The notes under the pieces were generated by a model. It was given only the letters and a program-made list of their open reading frames with translations, searched no databases and was not told the DNA's origin. Positions 1 through 8,196 of a DNA stretch of 64,000 bases are shown piece after piece. Source of the stretch: Natronoglycomyces albus (GTDB taxonomy: Bacteria; Actinomycetota; Actinomycetes; Mycobacteriales; Micromonosporaceae); contig NZ_CP070496.1 of assembly GCF_016925535.1 (NCBI RefSeq), forward strand, positions 1,488,001 to 1,552,000, written 5' to 3'. A program made the position numbers and the translations under genes. Each line of letters begins with the position of its first letter. Positions within the stretch are counted from its first letter, which is position 1.

Positions 1-979
1 CGCTGATCGTGCCAGTCGTATCGCGCTTGAATGGGCAGTGAGCACGAAAGACTCAGATCGCATCGAGTCGTCAGGGGCCACCGAGGCTACTGCCAAGCTG
101 TCGGAACTTAGGGCTTTGGACCATAGGCATGGGGCCGGGGTCGCGTTCCCTGAGGTCATGACATATTTGCGGGCTGAGCTGCGCCACTTGGAAAAATCCG
201 AGCCGCGCACTGCGATGAGCCTGCTCGATCTAGCAGCGTACGAAGCAGTCGACCTCAGAGCGGACGCAACCGCACAAGCCCTGTATGAACAAACACTCAT
301 GATTGCTATCCGATCGGGTAGCCGGTCCCAAGGCGCGCACGTTGTCGCAAGCCTTGCATACTTGGCGATGCAGTCAGGACAGTCGTCGGCCGCCTTGCCC
401 TTGATCGGTGCTGCCATTCAAGGCTCGCCCTCGGCGACACACTCCGAAATCGCGGGCTAGCAGCTCATCCAGGCGAGATCTCATGCCTACCAACACCAGG
501 TCAAAGACTCAGTACGCGCCCTCCTTGTGGCAGAGCAGAGCTTTGCAGCGAGTGAGGGTGAAGAACCTGGTTGGCGCGACTACTTCTCCCAGGCAACCCT
601 CGCCGACGAAGCCGCACACTGCCACCTCACAACAGGAGACGCCAGACTCGCTTCAAAGGAGTCCGAGGCAGCCTTGTCGATGCTCGATGAGTCACGGGCC
701 CGACGCCGAGCAATACTGTCGGCGGTCCGAGCTACATCTTTGGTCCGCCTGGGTGACCTCGAAGAAGCCTGCCAGGCAGCAGCATCGGCGATTGCGATTG
801 GTTCCTCAGTCCAGTCGTTCACAGCAACCCGAACAATCGCCTCCATGATGGCAAGTATGCTTCCATTCCGGGAAATCACCGAAGTCGAAAACCTCTTTGA
901 ACAATACCGTGGAATGCCCCACGACCCCACCATTTACGGCTCCTTCCCACCAATTCACAAGCTCTCGTTACATCGCTAG
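1..979 (+). pseudogene. XRE/TPR-type regulator, C-terminal part, broken by an amber codon
   Basis: The reading frame is already open at base 2, so the gene starts outside the window. It continues to a stop at 977-979 but is cut by an in-frame TAG at 458-460 (reading ..EIAG*QLIQA..). Both halves are alpha-helical, alanine- and leucine-rich, and look like the TPR-like C-terminal half of actinobacterial XRE-family regulators (compare the intact gene at 62198). The helix-turn-helix would lie to the left of the window. The reading before the stop (a GTG at 38 is the first usable start seen) and after it (GTG at 527) are in the same frame, so a single CAG-to-TAG change explains the break. The family is inferred from style. 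That the frame is continuous except for the TAG is seen directly. Confidence 0.6.
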
Positions 980-1246
980 TGTGCAAGCTGCGAGGGAATT
1001 CTGAGCTTCAGTCGACGCAATGACAAACTGGTCGTAGGTGCCTCACCGTTAACAGAAGCAACTCGCCAGTAGGCCCACACGTATTTCTGAGGGCGCTTGT
1101 TTGATATAGAGGCATGATGAACTAGCGTCCCCAAGAGACGGGCTCAGATTCGGTTGTAATCACCGCCCTCTCTTGTGCTACTCAATCTATCCTGGGGCAT
1201 TGTTTGGGGGCGCCGGCTACTTGCTTCAAGGCTGACGTTTTTGCTG

Positions 1247-3168
1247 GGAAGACCTCCACGTCCGTGGAGAGCACCGCGCCACCCGAGCAAAGAAACTGGG
1301 CAAGCGCGGAAGACCTCCACGTCTGTGGAGAGCACGTAGCTGGGCGGATTTATCTGGACAGCACGGTCGGAAGACCTCCACGTCTGTGGAGAGCTCCAAC
1401 GGCGCCGAAGCGGCCGCAGCGGCCACGGCGGAAGACCTCCACGTCTGTGGAGAGCACAAAAACAGTCCCATATGGAACATCCTGCGGACCGGAAGACCTC
1501 CACGTCCGTGGAGAGCACATCAGGGTATCGCTCCGGCCGGGCTGGGACGACGGAAGACCTCCACGTCCGTGGAGTGCACACCAAATCATCCACGCAGCCC
1601 TAGGCCAGGCGGCGGAAGACCTCCACGTCCGTGGAGAGCACTTGGTCCGCCTGGCAGTCAGGGCAGTAGTCGTCGGAAGACCTCCACTTCCGTGGAGAGC
1701 ACACAGTTCCGGATTCATCGGCTTCGAAAATGGCCGGAAGACCTCCACTTCCGTGGAGAGCACGGCGGTGACTTCGGGGGACTCGGAGACGGAGTCGGAA
1801 GACCTCCACGTCCGTGGAGAGCACGCGCGGCTGCACTTGCACTGTATTTTGTACTACGGAAGACCTCCACGTCCGTGGAGAGCACCAGTTGGGCAGGCGG
1901 CTAGTTTCATTGAGCCACGGAAGACCTCCACGTCCGTGGAGAGCACTAGGCGGCAGCGTTCCCACTGGATCAAACCGCCGGAAGACCTCCACGTCCGTGG
2001 AGAGCACCGGGTCTCAGACGGGCGCGTATCGGAAGATACCGGAAGACCTCCACGTCCGTGGAGAGCACTAGGCGGCAGCGTTCCCACTGGATCAAACCGC
2101 CGGAAGACCTCCACGTCCGTGGAGAGCACCTGCTCATCGGTCATCTGCGACATGTCCACTCCGGAAGACCTCCACGTCCGTGGAGAGCACATCGGACCCG
2201 GATAGGCCCGTGAGACGCACAGCGGAAGACCTCCACGTCCGTGGAGAGCACTTCGGGAAGTTGAATGACATCGTTCCGAACCACGGAAGACCTCCACGTC
2301 CGTGGAGAGCACGGGCGCGGGACGGCGCAGACGCGGGCGCGTCTCGGAAGACCTCCACGTCCGTGGAGAGCACAAACTAGCCCCAGGCGGGGCATGGGAG
2401 CCCATCGGAAGACCTCCACGTCCGTGGAGAGCACTCACGCGCATCGTGATATCGATCGTGCGCTGGAGGAAGACCTCCACGTCCGTGGAGAGCACGCCGA
2501 CTGGTCGTTAATAGTCATCGAGAATCTCCGGAAGACCTCCACGTCCGTGGAGAGCACGTGCTGTGGACGTTCGGGAGCAACCTGCTCAACGGGAAGACCT
2601 CCACGTCTGTGGAGAGCGCCGATCTCCCTACGATGTCGGGGTAGTAGAGAGCGGAAGACCTCCACGTCTGTGGAGAGCGCGGAGCTCAGTGGCCCTTGAG
2701 GTGGCCTCTCGGCGGAAGACCTCCACGTCTGTGGAGAGCGCAGACACTGGCGGCGGCGGACGCGACCGACGTCCGGAAGACCTCCACGTCTGTGGAGAGC
2801 GCTCCGCGCTCGTCGGCCGGTTGCCGTACTTCCGCGGAAGACCTCCACGTCCGTGGAGAGCACTTCGGGATGTGCGAGTCGTCCGGTGTCGCGGCCGGAA
2901 GACCTCCACGTCCGTGGAGAGCACGTTGCACGAGATTCGGCCCCATCCGGGCCAGGCGGAAGACCTCCACGTCCGTGGAGAGCACGTCGGCCGCCAGCCG
3001 CGTCTGGCCACAGAAAGCGGAAGACCTCCACGTCCGTGGAGAGCACAACAAATTTGCCGGACAGTGAATGCGTGGGTCCGGAAGACCTCCACGTCCGTGG
3101 AGAGCACCGGTGGCCACGAACGTCAAGAACCGCAGAAGGCGGAAGACCTCCACGTCCGTGGAGAGCAC
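1247..3168 (-). CRISPR. Type I-E CRISPR array 1, 32 repeats and 31 spacers
   Basis: On the + strand a 28-base repeat starting GGAAGACCTCCACG and ending GAGAGCAC recurs every 61 bases. Three units are 62 bases, starting at 1552, 2468 and 2530. The first copy is 1247-1274 and the last 3141-3168. Read on the minus strand it has the usual I-E form: GTGCTC, a CTCCAC/GTGGAG stem with a four-base loop, then an eight-base handle GTCTTCCG. The array is therefore transcribed leftwards, with its leader beside cas3. Degenerate copies sit mainly at the left (older) end: 1369 ends in GCTC and 1552 has GTGC. Repeats 2-4, 8-9 and 23-26 carry block-wise changes, mostly in the loop. The spacer at 1947-1979 is repeated exactly at 2069-2101. 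Spacer targets are unknown. Confidence 0.97.
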
Positions 3169-3349
3169 CCTTGGCGAACTGGGGTTTTATCGAGGCGTCT
3201 GTACGTTTTGGTAGTCCAGTTGCCTTGGACGATGGGGTTCGCCGGTGGAGTTCTTGTTGGTACGGCGCGTGTTTCGCATTTTTCGGGGCCTGTCGGTGTC
3301 ATAGATCGGTGCGATGATGTGAAGTGTTTGGCTGTTTCGAGGATATCTT
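3169..3349 (-). promoter_or_regulatory. Leader of CRISPR array 1 and divergent cas3 promoter region
   Basis: This 181-base stretch lies between the first transcribed repeat of array 1 and cas3 and has no credible gene. Next to the repeat, on the minus strand, 3190-3169 reads ATAAAACCCCAG followed by TTCGCCAAGG. The same motif, 17 of 22 bases identical, lies directly before the first repeat of array 2 (12546-12567). That marks this side as the leader end of both arrays. The cas3 promoter must lie here too, reading the other way. I saw no convincing -35/-10 pair for it. Confidence 0.75.
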
Positions 3350-6085
3350 GTGGAGGTTCTCTTGGATGAGTATCTAGTTGACTTGAACATCTGGGGTAAG
3401 TCTCGGGGTCTAAATGGAGATGGGGAAGGCCTGGTTACGTACCCGCTGGTTTGCCATCTCATTGACGCTAGCGCGTTTGCTGGTCAAGTTTGGGATCTTT
3501 ATCTTTCGGCGCGACTTCGAGTATGGCTGGCGGATCAACTATCGATGTCGCCGCAGGAATGTCGAGCGTTCTTGATGTTGTTGGCTGGGCTGCACGATGT
3601 GGGGAAGGCGTGTCCGGGTTTTCAGCGGCAGCTGGTGGGCAAGGAGTGGTCTTTGCCTGAAGGGTATCTCGATGAGGGCGATTTCAGGGATCATGCAATG
3701 GCGGGCCAGCTGTGGCTTGGTGCTGCTTTGGCGCAGAAGTTCGAGTGGCACGAGGATCTTGCTGCGGCGGTGGCGGAGGTCGTGGGTGGCCATCATGGTG
3801 TGTTCACCTTCGTTAAGCCTCTTGATTACAACCCGGTGAAACTGAAGCCCAAGGGGCTTGGAGTTAAGGCGTGGGGACGGCAGCGGGTTGCCATGGTGAC
3901 GCTGATGCGCCGTTTGGTCGGACCACGGCGGCTTCCCGACCGATTCCCGGCCGAAGCGCAGGTGTTGGCCTGCGCGGTGGTGGTGTTGGCCGACTGGTTG
4001 GCCAGCCAATCCAGTTACATCAAGCGTCGCATGGCCGACGTCCCCGAAAGGGGTGAGACTGCTGCCCTGGCCGAGTTCTTCGAGGAGTCGGCCAAGGCAG
4101 CGAGTGTTGAACTCAATGCCGCAGGGTTGACTCGGCTCGTTCTGGCGGAGGGTTCGTTCACTGAGGAGTTTGGTTTCGCGCCCAACCGGCTGCAACGAAG
4201 TTTGGAGACGGGCCTGCCGGGTGCCGTTACCGGGCCGGGTTTGTTGATCGTGACGGAGCAAACTGGTCTGGGTAAGACTGAAGCGACGCTGTTTGCTTCC
4301 CGGCTTCTGGCCGAGGCATCGGGGAGTGCGGGGTTGGCCTTTTTGCTGCCGACGATGGCTACTTCGAACGCCATGGAGCATCGGTTGGTCGACTATTTTG
4401 AACGACGGGCGGTGGGCCCCGCGTCGCTTAACTTGGTGCATTCTATGGCGTGGCTTCGGCGCCTGCGCGAAGAGCGCGAACCGCAAGAGGCTACGTTGTG
4501 GGCCAACGAGCGAGAGCTGACCGAAGTCACCGAGTGGCTCAGCGGCGGCAAGAAAGCAGCGTTCGCACCTGTGTGCGTCGGAACCATAGACCAGGCCCTA
4601 TTGAGCGTCCTGCCGTTGAAGCACAACGCGTTTCGAATGCTTGCCTTTGCAAACAAGACCGTTGTGATCGATGAAGTCCACGCATTCGATGCCTATGTGC
4701 GGCGCCTGTTGTGCGGCTTCCTGGCCTGGTGTGGGCACTTGGGAGTCCCGGTTGTGCTGATGTCGGCGACGTTGTCACAACCGATCGCTCGGGAGCTCGC
4801 TGCGGCATATCTGGGCAGGCCGTCGGTACCTGAGCTTGAGCTTGCCTACCCGGGGTGGGCATTCGTGGAACGTGGCATGTCCGAGCCGGTGGTGCGATCG
4901 ATTCCTGTTGATGAGGCCGACCAACGCCCGTTGCGTATCGAGCTTCGCGAGTGTGCAACAGGGGATGATGGATTGGACCGAGGTGCTGCCTTGCGCGAGG
5001 TTCTCACTCCGTTGTGCCAAGACCGCGGTAGCGCTGCGGTGGTGTGTACGACGGTCAAGGAGGCCCAACGTACGTATCTCGATGTTGTTGCTTGGGTGCA
5101 GGAGGAGGGCTTCGATGCCGAGGTGGTGTTGCTACATTCGAACATGCCTTTGTGGCAGCGTGAATCGATTACCGATGACATCGTCTCTCGCTTCGGAAAA
5201 GGCGGCGACCGCTCCGGACGGACGATTGTGGTCAGTACCCAGGTAGTCGAACAGTCGGTTGACATCGACATGGATCTGGTGGTCAGCGACCTGGCTCCGT
5301 GGGAGCTGCTGCTGCAACGGGCAGGACGTGGCCACCGGCATCCTCAGAACGATGGCAGTCGCCCTGCCTGGGCCTCGGCACATCGGCTGGTGGTGTTGGT
5401 GCCCGAAGGTGGGAGTGACCCGGTCATGCCTAAGCGGTGGGAGTACGTGTATCCCCCTGCGTCGTTGATCCGTACGCACCGGCTCCTGCACCGTCAATGC
5501 GACGAGCCAGTCATCATTCCAAGTGATGTGCAGCGGCTCGTTGATGTGGTGCACACCGACCAGTCGTTGATTGCCGGTTTCGAAAGTGCGCAGCAGGAGA
5601 GCCGCGCCCGGGAATATCTTCAACGCGGTGAGGCTGGGCGGTTCGTGGTCCCTGATCCGGGAGACTTCACAACCGTCGAGGAGTACTCCGGCCAGGACCG
5701 ACTAACCGAGGAGCCAGTCACTACGCGCTTCAACGCTGATTCAGTGCGCGCACTGCCTCTATTCGCCGACGGTGATGAGCTGTACCTCGATCCAGAGGCG
5801 CGCCAGCCTCTGCCGCGCCCGGTTCGAGTCAAAGGTAGGCCAAGGTGGAGCCAGGACGACCTAGCCGCGATCATCGAACACACGGTTCCAGTGCGCCGCA
5901 GCCTGATCCAAGACAAGTCAGGAGATCTGGCGGCCGAACCGTTTGAGGAGTGGACACAGCATCGCCAGCTCAAGCATGTCTTGCCGCTGGTCCACCAGAT
6001 TTCCAAGGGCGGCGAACCTCGACCAGCCCGCTTGGCAGGGAAGATTTTTCGTCTCGACCGAGACCTTGGCCTCGTGGTCGAGTGA
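3350..6085 (+). CDS. cas3: CRISPR-associated helicase/nuclease Cas3 (HD + DExD/H), type I-E
   Basis: Cas3 is recruited by Cascade to an R-loop and nicks and degrades the target DNA. The N-terminal HD nuclease is visible: HLID near residue 36, LHDVGK near 81 and GGHHG near 147. The SF2 helicase follows: QTGLGKT (Walker A, about residue 304), DEVH (about 441), MSATL, a second RecA domain with STQVVEQSVD, and QRAGRGHRH (motif VI). All key motifs look intact, and 911 residues is normal for I-E. GTG 3350 has GAGGA six bases upstream. A TTG at 3362 behind GGAGG (3352-3356) is an alternative start. The gene is not part of the casA-cas2 operon: 506 bases holding the CreTA-like module separate it from casA. 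Confidence 0.97.
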   Translation: MEVLLDEYLVDLNIWGKSRGLNGDGEGLVTYPLVCHLIDASAFAGQVWDLYLSARLRVWLADQLSMSPQECRAFLMLLAGLHDVGKACPGFQRQLVGKEWSLPEGYLDEGDFRDHAMAGQLWLGAALAQKFEWHEDLAAAVAEVVGGHHGVFTFVKPLDYNPVKLKPKGLGVKAWGRQRVAMVTLMRRLVGPRRLPDRFPAEAQVLACAVVVLADWLASQSSYIKRRMADVPERGETAALAEFFEESAKAASVELNAAGLTRLVLAEGSFTEEFGFAPNRLQRSLETGLPGAVTGPGLLIVTEQTGLGKTEATLFASRLLAEASGSAGLAFLLPTMATSNAMEHRLVDYFERRAVGPASLNLVHSMAWLRRLREEREPQEATLWANERELTEVTEWLSGGKKAAFAPVCVGTIDQALLSVLPLKHNAFRMLAFANKTVVIDEVHAFDAYVRRLLCGFLAWCGHLGVPVVLMSATLSQPIARELAAAYLGRPSVPELELAYPGWAFVERGMSEPVVRSIPVDEADQRPLRIELRECATGDDGLDRGAALREVLTPLCQDRGSAAVVCTTVKEAQRTYLDVVAWVQEEGFDAEVVLLHSNMPLWQRESITDDIVSRFGKGGDRSGRTIVVSTQVVEQSVDIDMDLVVSDLAPWELLLQRAGRGHRHPQNDGSRPAWASAHRLVVLVPEGGSDPVMPKRWEYVYPPASLIRTHRLLHRQCDEPVIIPSDVQRLVDVVHTDQSLIAGFESAQQESRAREYLQRGEAGRFVVPDPGDFTTVEEYSGQDRLTEEPVTTRFNADSVRALPLFADGDELYLDPEARQPLPRPVRVKGRPRWSQDDLAAIIEHTVPVRRSLIQDKSGDLAAEPFEEWTQHRQLKHVLPLVHQISKGGEPRPARLAGKIFRLDRDLGLVVE

Positions 6086-6121
6086 CCTAAAAGGAATAAC
6101 TCGAGCTTGATCAATCGCCAG

Positions 6122-6175
6122 CCTAGTGTGCAATGAACCAGTCCCGACATCACCTTTTGGTCGTCTGTGTATGAT
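6122..6175 (+). promoter_or_regulatory. Promoter of the 47-aa gene overlapped by a Cascade target site
   Basis: A TATGAT box at 6170-6175 (5 of 6 with TATAAT) lies 32 bases before the ribosome binding site of the small gene at 6208. The weak -35 candidate CCGACA (6144-6149) is spaced 20 bases from it, which is long. On the minus strand, 6156-6154 reads AAG, a standard I-E PAM, and is followed from 6153 by GTGATGTCGGGACTGG. The pseudo-spacer of the mini-CRISPR at 6401-6433 begins GTGATGTCAGGGCTGG. That is 14 of 16 identical with the first eight identical. One mismatch falls at spacer position 12, a base flipped out in Cascade. A crRNA-like RNA from 6373-6462 should therefore place Cascade over this promoter. 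The sequence match is seen; the repression is inferred. Confidence 0.7.
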
Positions 6176-6207
6176 GAGCACGAGATCGTCGTACGCGGAG
6201 GAGTGCC

Positions 6208-6351
6208 ATGGGAGACAACGGGATTGAACGAGTATCGGTGACGGCGCGACGGGGAATCGATCCACTTTGGGTGTTGGTGGGTGTCCTTGGTGGCGCTCTC
6301 GCAGTCGCGATCGTGGTCGTGCTCCTGATGATGGCGTTGACGATGAGCTGA
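6208..6351 (+). CDS. Small single-pass membrane protein (47 aa), candidate CreT-like toxin
   Basis: ATG 6208 follows GGAGGAG (6197-6203) at four bases, one of the best ribosome binding sites in the region. The 47-residue product has a charged N-terminal third (MGDNGIERVSVTARRGIDP). A hydrophobic helix follows from about residue 21 to the end (WVLVGVLGGALAVAIVVVLL, then MMALTMS). No homologue is recognised. Length and layout resemble small membrane-active toxins of toxin/antitoxin pairs. The gene stands alone between cas3 and casA, ends right before a 12-bp hairpin, and its promoter matches the pseudo-spacer of the facing mini-CRISPR. Those facts suggest a toxin held down by Cascade, analogous to CreT. 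In the first described CreTA (Haloarcula type I-B) the toxin is an RNA, so a protein toxin is inference. A harmless regulator of the operon is the main alternative. Confidence 0.6.
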   Translation: MGDNGIERVSVTARRGIDPLWVLVGVLGGALAVAIVVVLLMMALTMS

Positions 6352-6377
6352 GGTGGTGGACCCTCGGGTCCACCACC
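6352..6377. terminator. Bidirectional hairpin between the small gene and the mini-CRISPR
   Basis: GGTGGTGGACCC (6352-6363) and GGGTCCACCACC (6366-6377) form a perfect 12-bp stem starting at the base after the stop codon of the 47-aa gene. It also ends the transcript of the mini-CRISPR coming from the other side, overlapping the last bases of its second repeat. There is no T-run on either side, so intrinsic termination is likely but not certain. Confidence 0.65.
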
Positions 6378-6462
6378 GCCTCCACATACGTGGAGATCAC
6401 TGGAGCCGTTGAAAATGCCAGCCCTGACATCACAGGAAGACCTCCACGTGCGTGGAGAGCCT
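6373..6462 (-). CRISPR. Degenerate mini-CRISPR (two pseudo-repeats, one spacer), CreA/CreR-like
   Basis: Pseudo-repeat 1 is 6435-6462 (25 of 28 bases as array 1). Pseudo-repeat 2 is 6373-6400 (20 of 28). Their starts are 62 bases apart, exactly a repeat-spacer unit. In crRNA sense (minus strand) repeat 1 keeps the stem CTCCAC/GTGGAG and the handle GTCTTCC and has lost only its 5' end, which Cas6e would remove. Repeat 2 keeps its 5' part and stem and has lost only its handle, also removed. What ends up in a mature crRNA is thus preserved, which argues for function rather than decay. The spacer (6433-6401) starts GTGATGTCAGGGCTGG and pairs with the promoter of the small gene at 6208. A TAGGAT box on the minus strand (6473-6468) lies at the right distance to start the RNA at repeat 1. 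Confidence 0.8.
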
Positions 6463-6542
6463 CGGTCATCCTAACGCCGTGGCCCGAACCGTTTGGTGGA
6501 ACCACAATCTCTGTGATCAATGGGATGATGTGTGACACAGCA

Positions 6543-6556
6543 GACAGACGTCTGTC
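6543..6556. promoter_or_regulatory. Palindromic operator candidate upstream of casA
   Basis: GACAGACGTCTGTC is a perfect 14-bp palindrome 35 bases before the casA start, in the promoter region of the Cascade operon. It looks like a site for a dimeric repressor. No regulator gene for it is evident in the cas locus. Confidence 0.4.
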
Positions 6557-6591
6557 CATGAGTTTGACTGGATATAGGACTGAGGAGGTCT

Positions 6592-8196
6592 ATGGGAAGT
6601 CAAAGCTTTGATTTGCGGGTTGAGCCGTGGATTGATGTCAGTTGGAAGGACCCAACGTCCAAGCGGCCGCCCCGGGTCGGATTGCGCGACCTATTCGCTC
6701 ACGCGGGGGAGATTGCGGGGTTTGAAGCTCCGTTTGCTCCAGCGGCGTCCGGGTTTATGCGGATCTTGGTGGTTTTGACAGCAAGGATGACTGGGCTCGA
6801 TGCCATCTCAACCAAGGCTGAGTGGCAGCAACGGCGGCGGGACTTGCTCGCCGCACCAAACCGTGCCTTTGATCCTGAAGCGATTGCGCGAGTCTTGGAT
6901 GATGCGGATGGGTTCGATTTGTTCGGGCCACGCCCATTCCTGCAAGAGCCGCGGCTAGCACTTGAATGCAAATCCAGCTCAGGTTTGAACAAATTTGTAT
7001 GGCCGAGGGCATCAGGGGCGAATCAGGTGTTCCTGTCCCATGATCGTGATGCGGACCCGAAGCCTATTCCTGCCGCTGAGGCGCCGTGGCACCTGTTGAC
7101 TTGGCTCTACTATGGGCCCTCGGGTCGTTGCACCGCCCGTAAAGTCGGGGATGTTGACAAGGCTGATACGGGTGGTGGTCCGCTGCGGCGAACTCTCTCG
7201 GTTCATCCTTGGGGCGATGATCTGTATGAGACGTTGCTGCTGAACCAGGTTTACCTGCCTTCCAAACATGGCTTGTTTGATCAGGCGCTGTGGGAGGCTG
7301 GAGATTCCGATGTATTGGAGGGGCCGCCGGAAGGTAGTGGTCTCGCCTGGCAGCTGGCAAATCGGTTCCGCCACGCAGTCCTCCTTGTTCCCGACTCCTC
7401 AGGACAGTATGTCGAGGACGCTTACGCCACGTGGGCGTGGCGCCGCGCCCATCCGCCTGCCGATGATCCGTACATTCCGTTCCAGCTCAATGAGAAAACC
7501 GGTGAACGCTACCCGCGATATGCACAGGCCGACCGAGCGATCTGGCGCGATCTGGACTCGTTGATCCTCCATGTACCCGCCGAGGCTCCGGTTTCGCATC
7601 CCCGTGTCCTGGTCGATTTCAAAGGTCGGCCTGCGATACCTGATGAGGTGATGCGACGTTTGCGTATCCGCGCGTTCGGATATGAGCAGGACGGTCAGAC
7701 CCGCGACAAGGCCTTCTTCGAAACCACGACTCCACCAGTCTTGAGCGCTCTAGACGATCCGGCGTTGGAGGTGCGGATCGAGCGGGTGCATTTGGCGGCA
7801 ACACAGGTGGGGGAGCAGCTACGGCGCACCTTGCGCGCAGCATGGGTGGATCTGGCGGGGAAACCGAAAAAAGAGGCCCCTTGGCTGGCCCCGGCTATGG
7901 CGGTCTACTGGTCGCGAGCTGGCGAACAATTCTGGCGCCTGATCGGCACCGATGAGGCGCTCCCGGCACTCCCGAACGCTTTCATTCGCATCGCCACAGC
8001 CGTGTTTGAGCAGGCCACCGGTGCATATGGGGTCTCCCCGGTCACTATTTCGAAGCTTGAAACTCACAGGAGCCGACTGTTCCGCGGTTGGCAGAAGGAG
8101 ACCAGGAATGACGACCACCGCCGCCGAACCCAGGTTGAGCAGAGCCGCCACGATGGTGAGGGACCTGACACGGGATCAGAAGACGAAGACTGGTGA
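6592..8196 (+). CDS. casA: Cascade large subunit Cse1/CasA (Cas8e)
   Basis: Cas8e recognises the PAM within Cascade and recruits Cas3. The N-terminus FDLRVEPWIDV is the family signature, and FDLFGPRPFLQEP near residue 105 is also typical of Cse1. The 534 residues fit the family. ATG 6592 follows GAGGAGG (6582-6588). It opens a tight operon: casB starts inside the 3' end of casA (8108) and every later junction overlaps or nearly overlaps. The casA promoter must lie in 6463-6591, next to the palindrome at 6543 and divergent from the mini-CRISPR. Confidence 0.95.
   Translation: MGSQSFDLRVEPWIDVSWKDPTSKRPPRVGLRDLFAHAGEIAGFEAPFAPAASGFMRILVVLTARMTGLDAISTKAEWQQRRRDLLAAPNRAFDPEAIARVLDDADGFDLFGPRPFLQEPRLALECKSSSGLNKFVWPRASGANQVFLSHDRDADPKPIPAAEAPWHLLTWLYYGPSGRCTARKVGDVDKADTGGGPLRRTLSVHPWGDDLYETLLLNQVYLPSKHGLFDQALWEAGDSDVLEGPPEGSGLAWQLANRFRHAVLLVPDSSGQYVEDAYATWAWRRAHPPADDPYIPFQLNEKTGERYPRYAQADRAIWRDLDSLILHVPAEAPVSHPRVLVDFKGRPAIPDEVMRRLRIRAFGYEQDGQTRDKAFFETTTPPVLSALDDPALEVRIERVHLAATQVGEQLRRTLRAAWVDLAGKPKKEAPWLAPAMAVYWSRAGEQFWRLIGTDEALPALPNAFIRIATAVFEQATGAYGVSPVTISKLETHRSRLFRGWQKETRNDDHRRRTQVEQSRHDGEGPDTGSEDEDW

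Noticed and set aside
1144-3369. Many long open frames on both strands inside the CRISPR array, repeating EDLHVRGEH, GRPPRPWRA and KTSTSVEST
   Set aside because: They are the repeat translated in three frames, made by the 61-base period. No ribosome site and the array is non-coding.
3539-4486. Long minus-strand frame inside cas3
   Set aside because: Shadow of the cas3 codons; low-complexity basic product and no ribosome site.
6573-6592. Resemblance of the casA ribosome site (GAGGAGGTCTATG) to the repeat handle GTGGAGGTCTTCC
   Set aside because: Explained by the purine-rich ribosome binding site; the stem is absent, so it is not a third pseudo-repeat.
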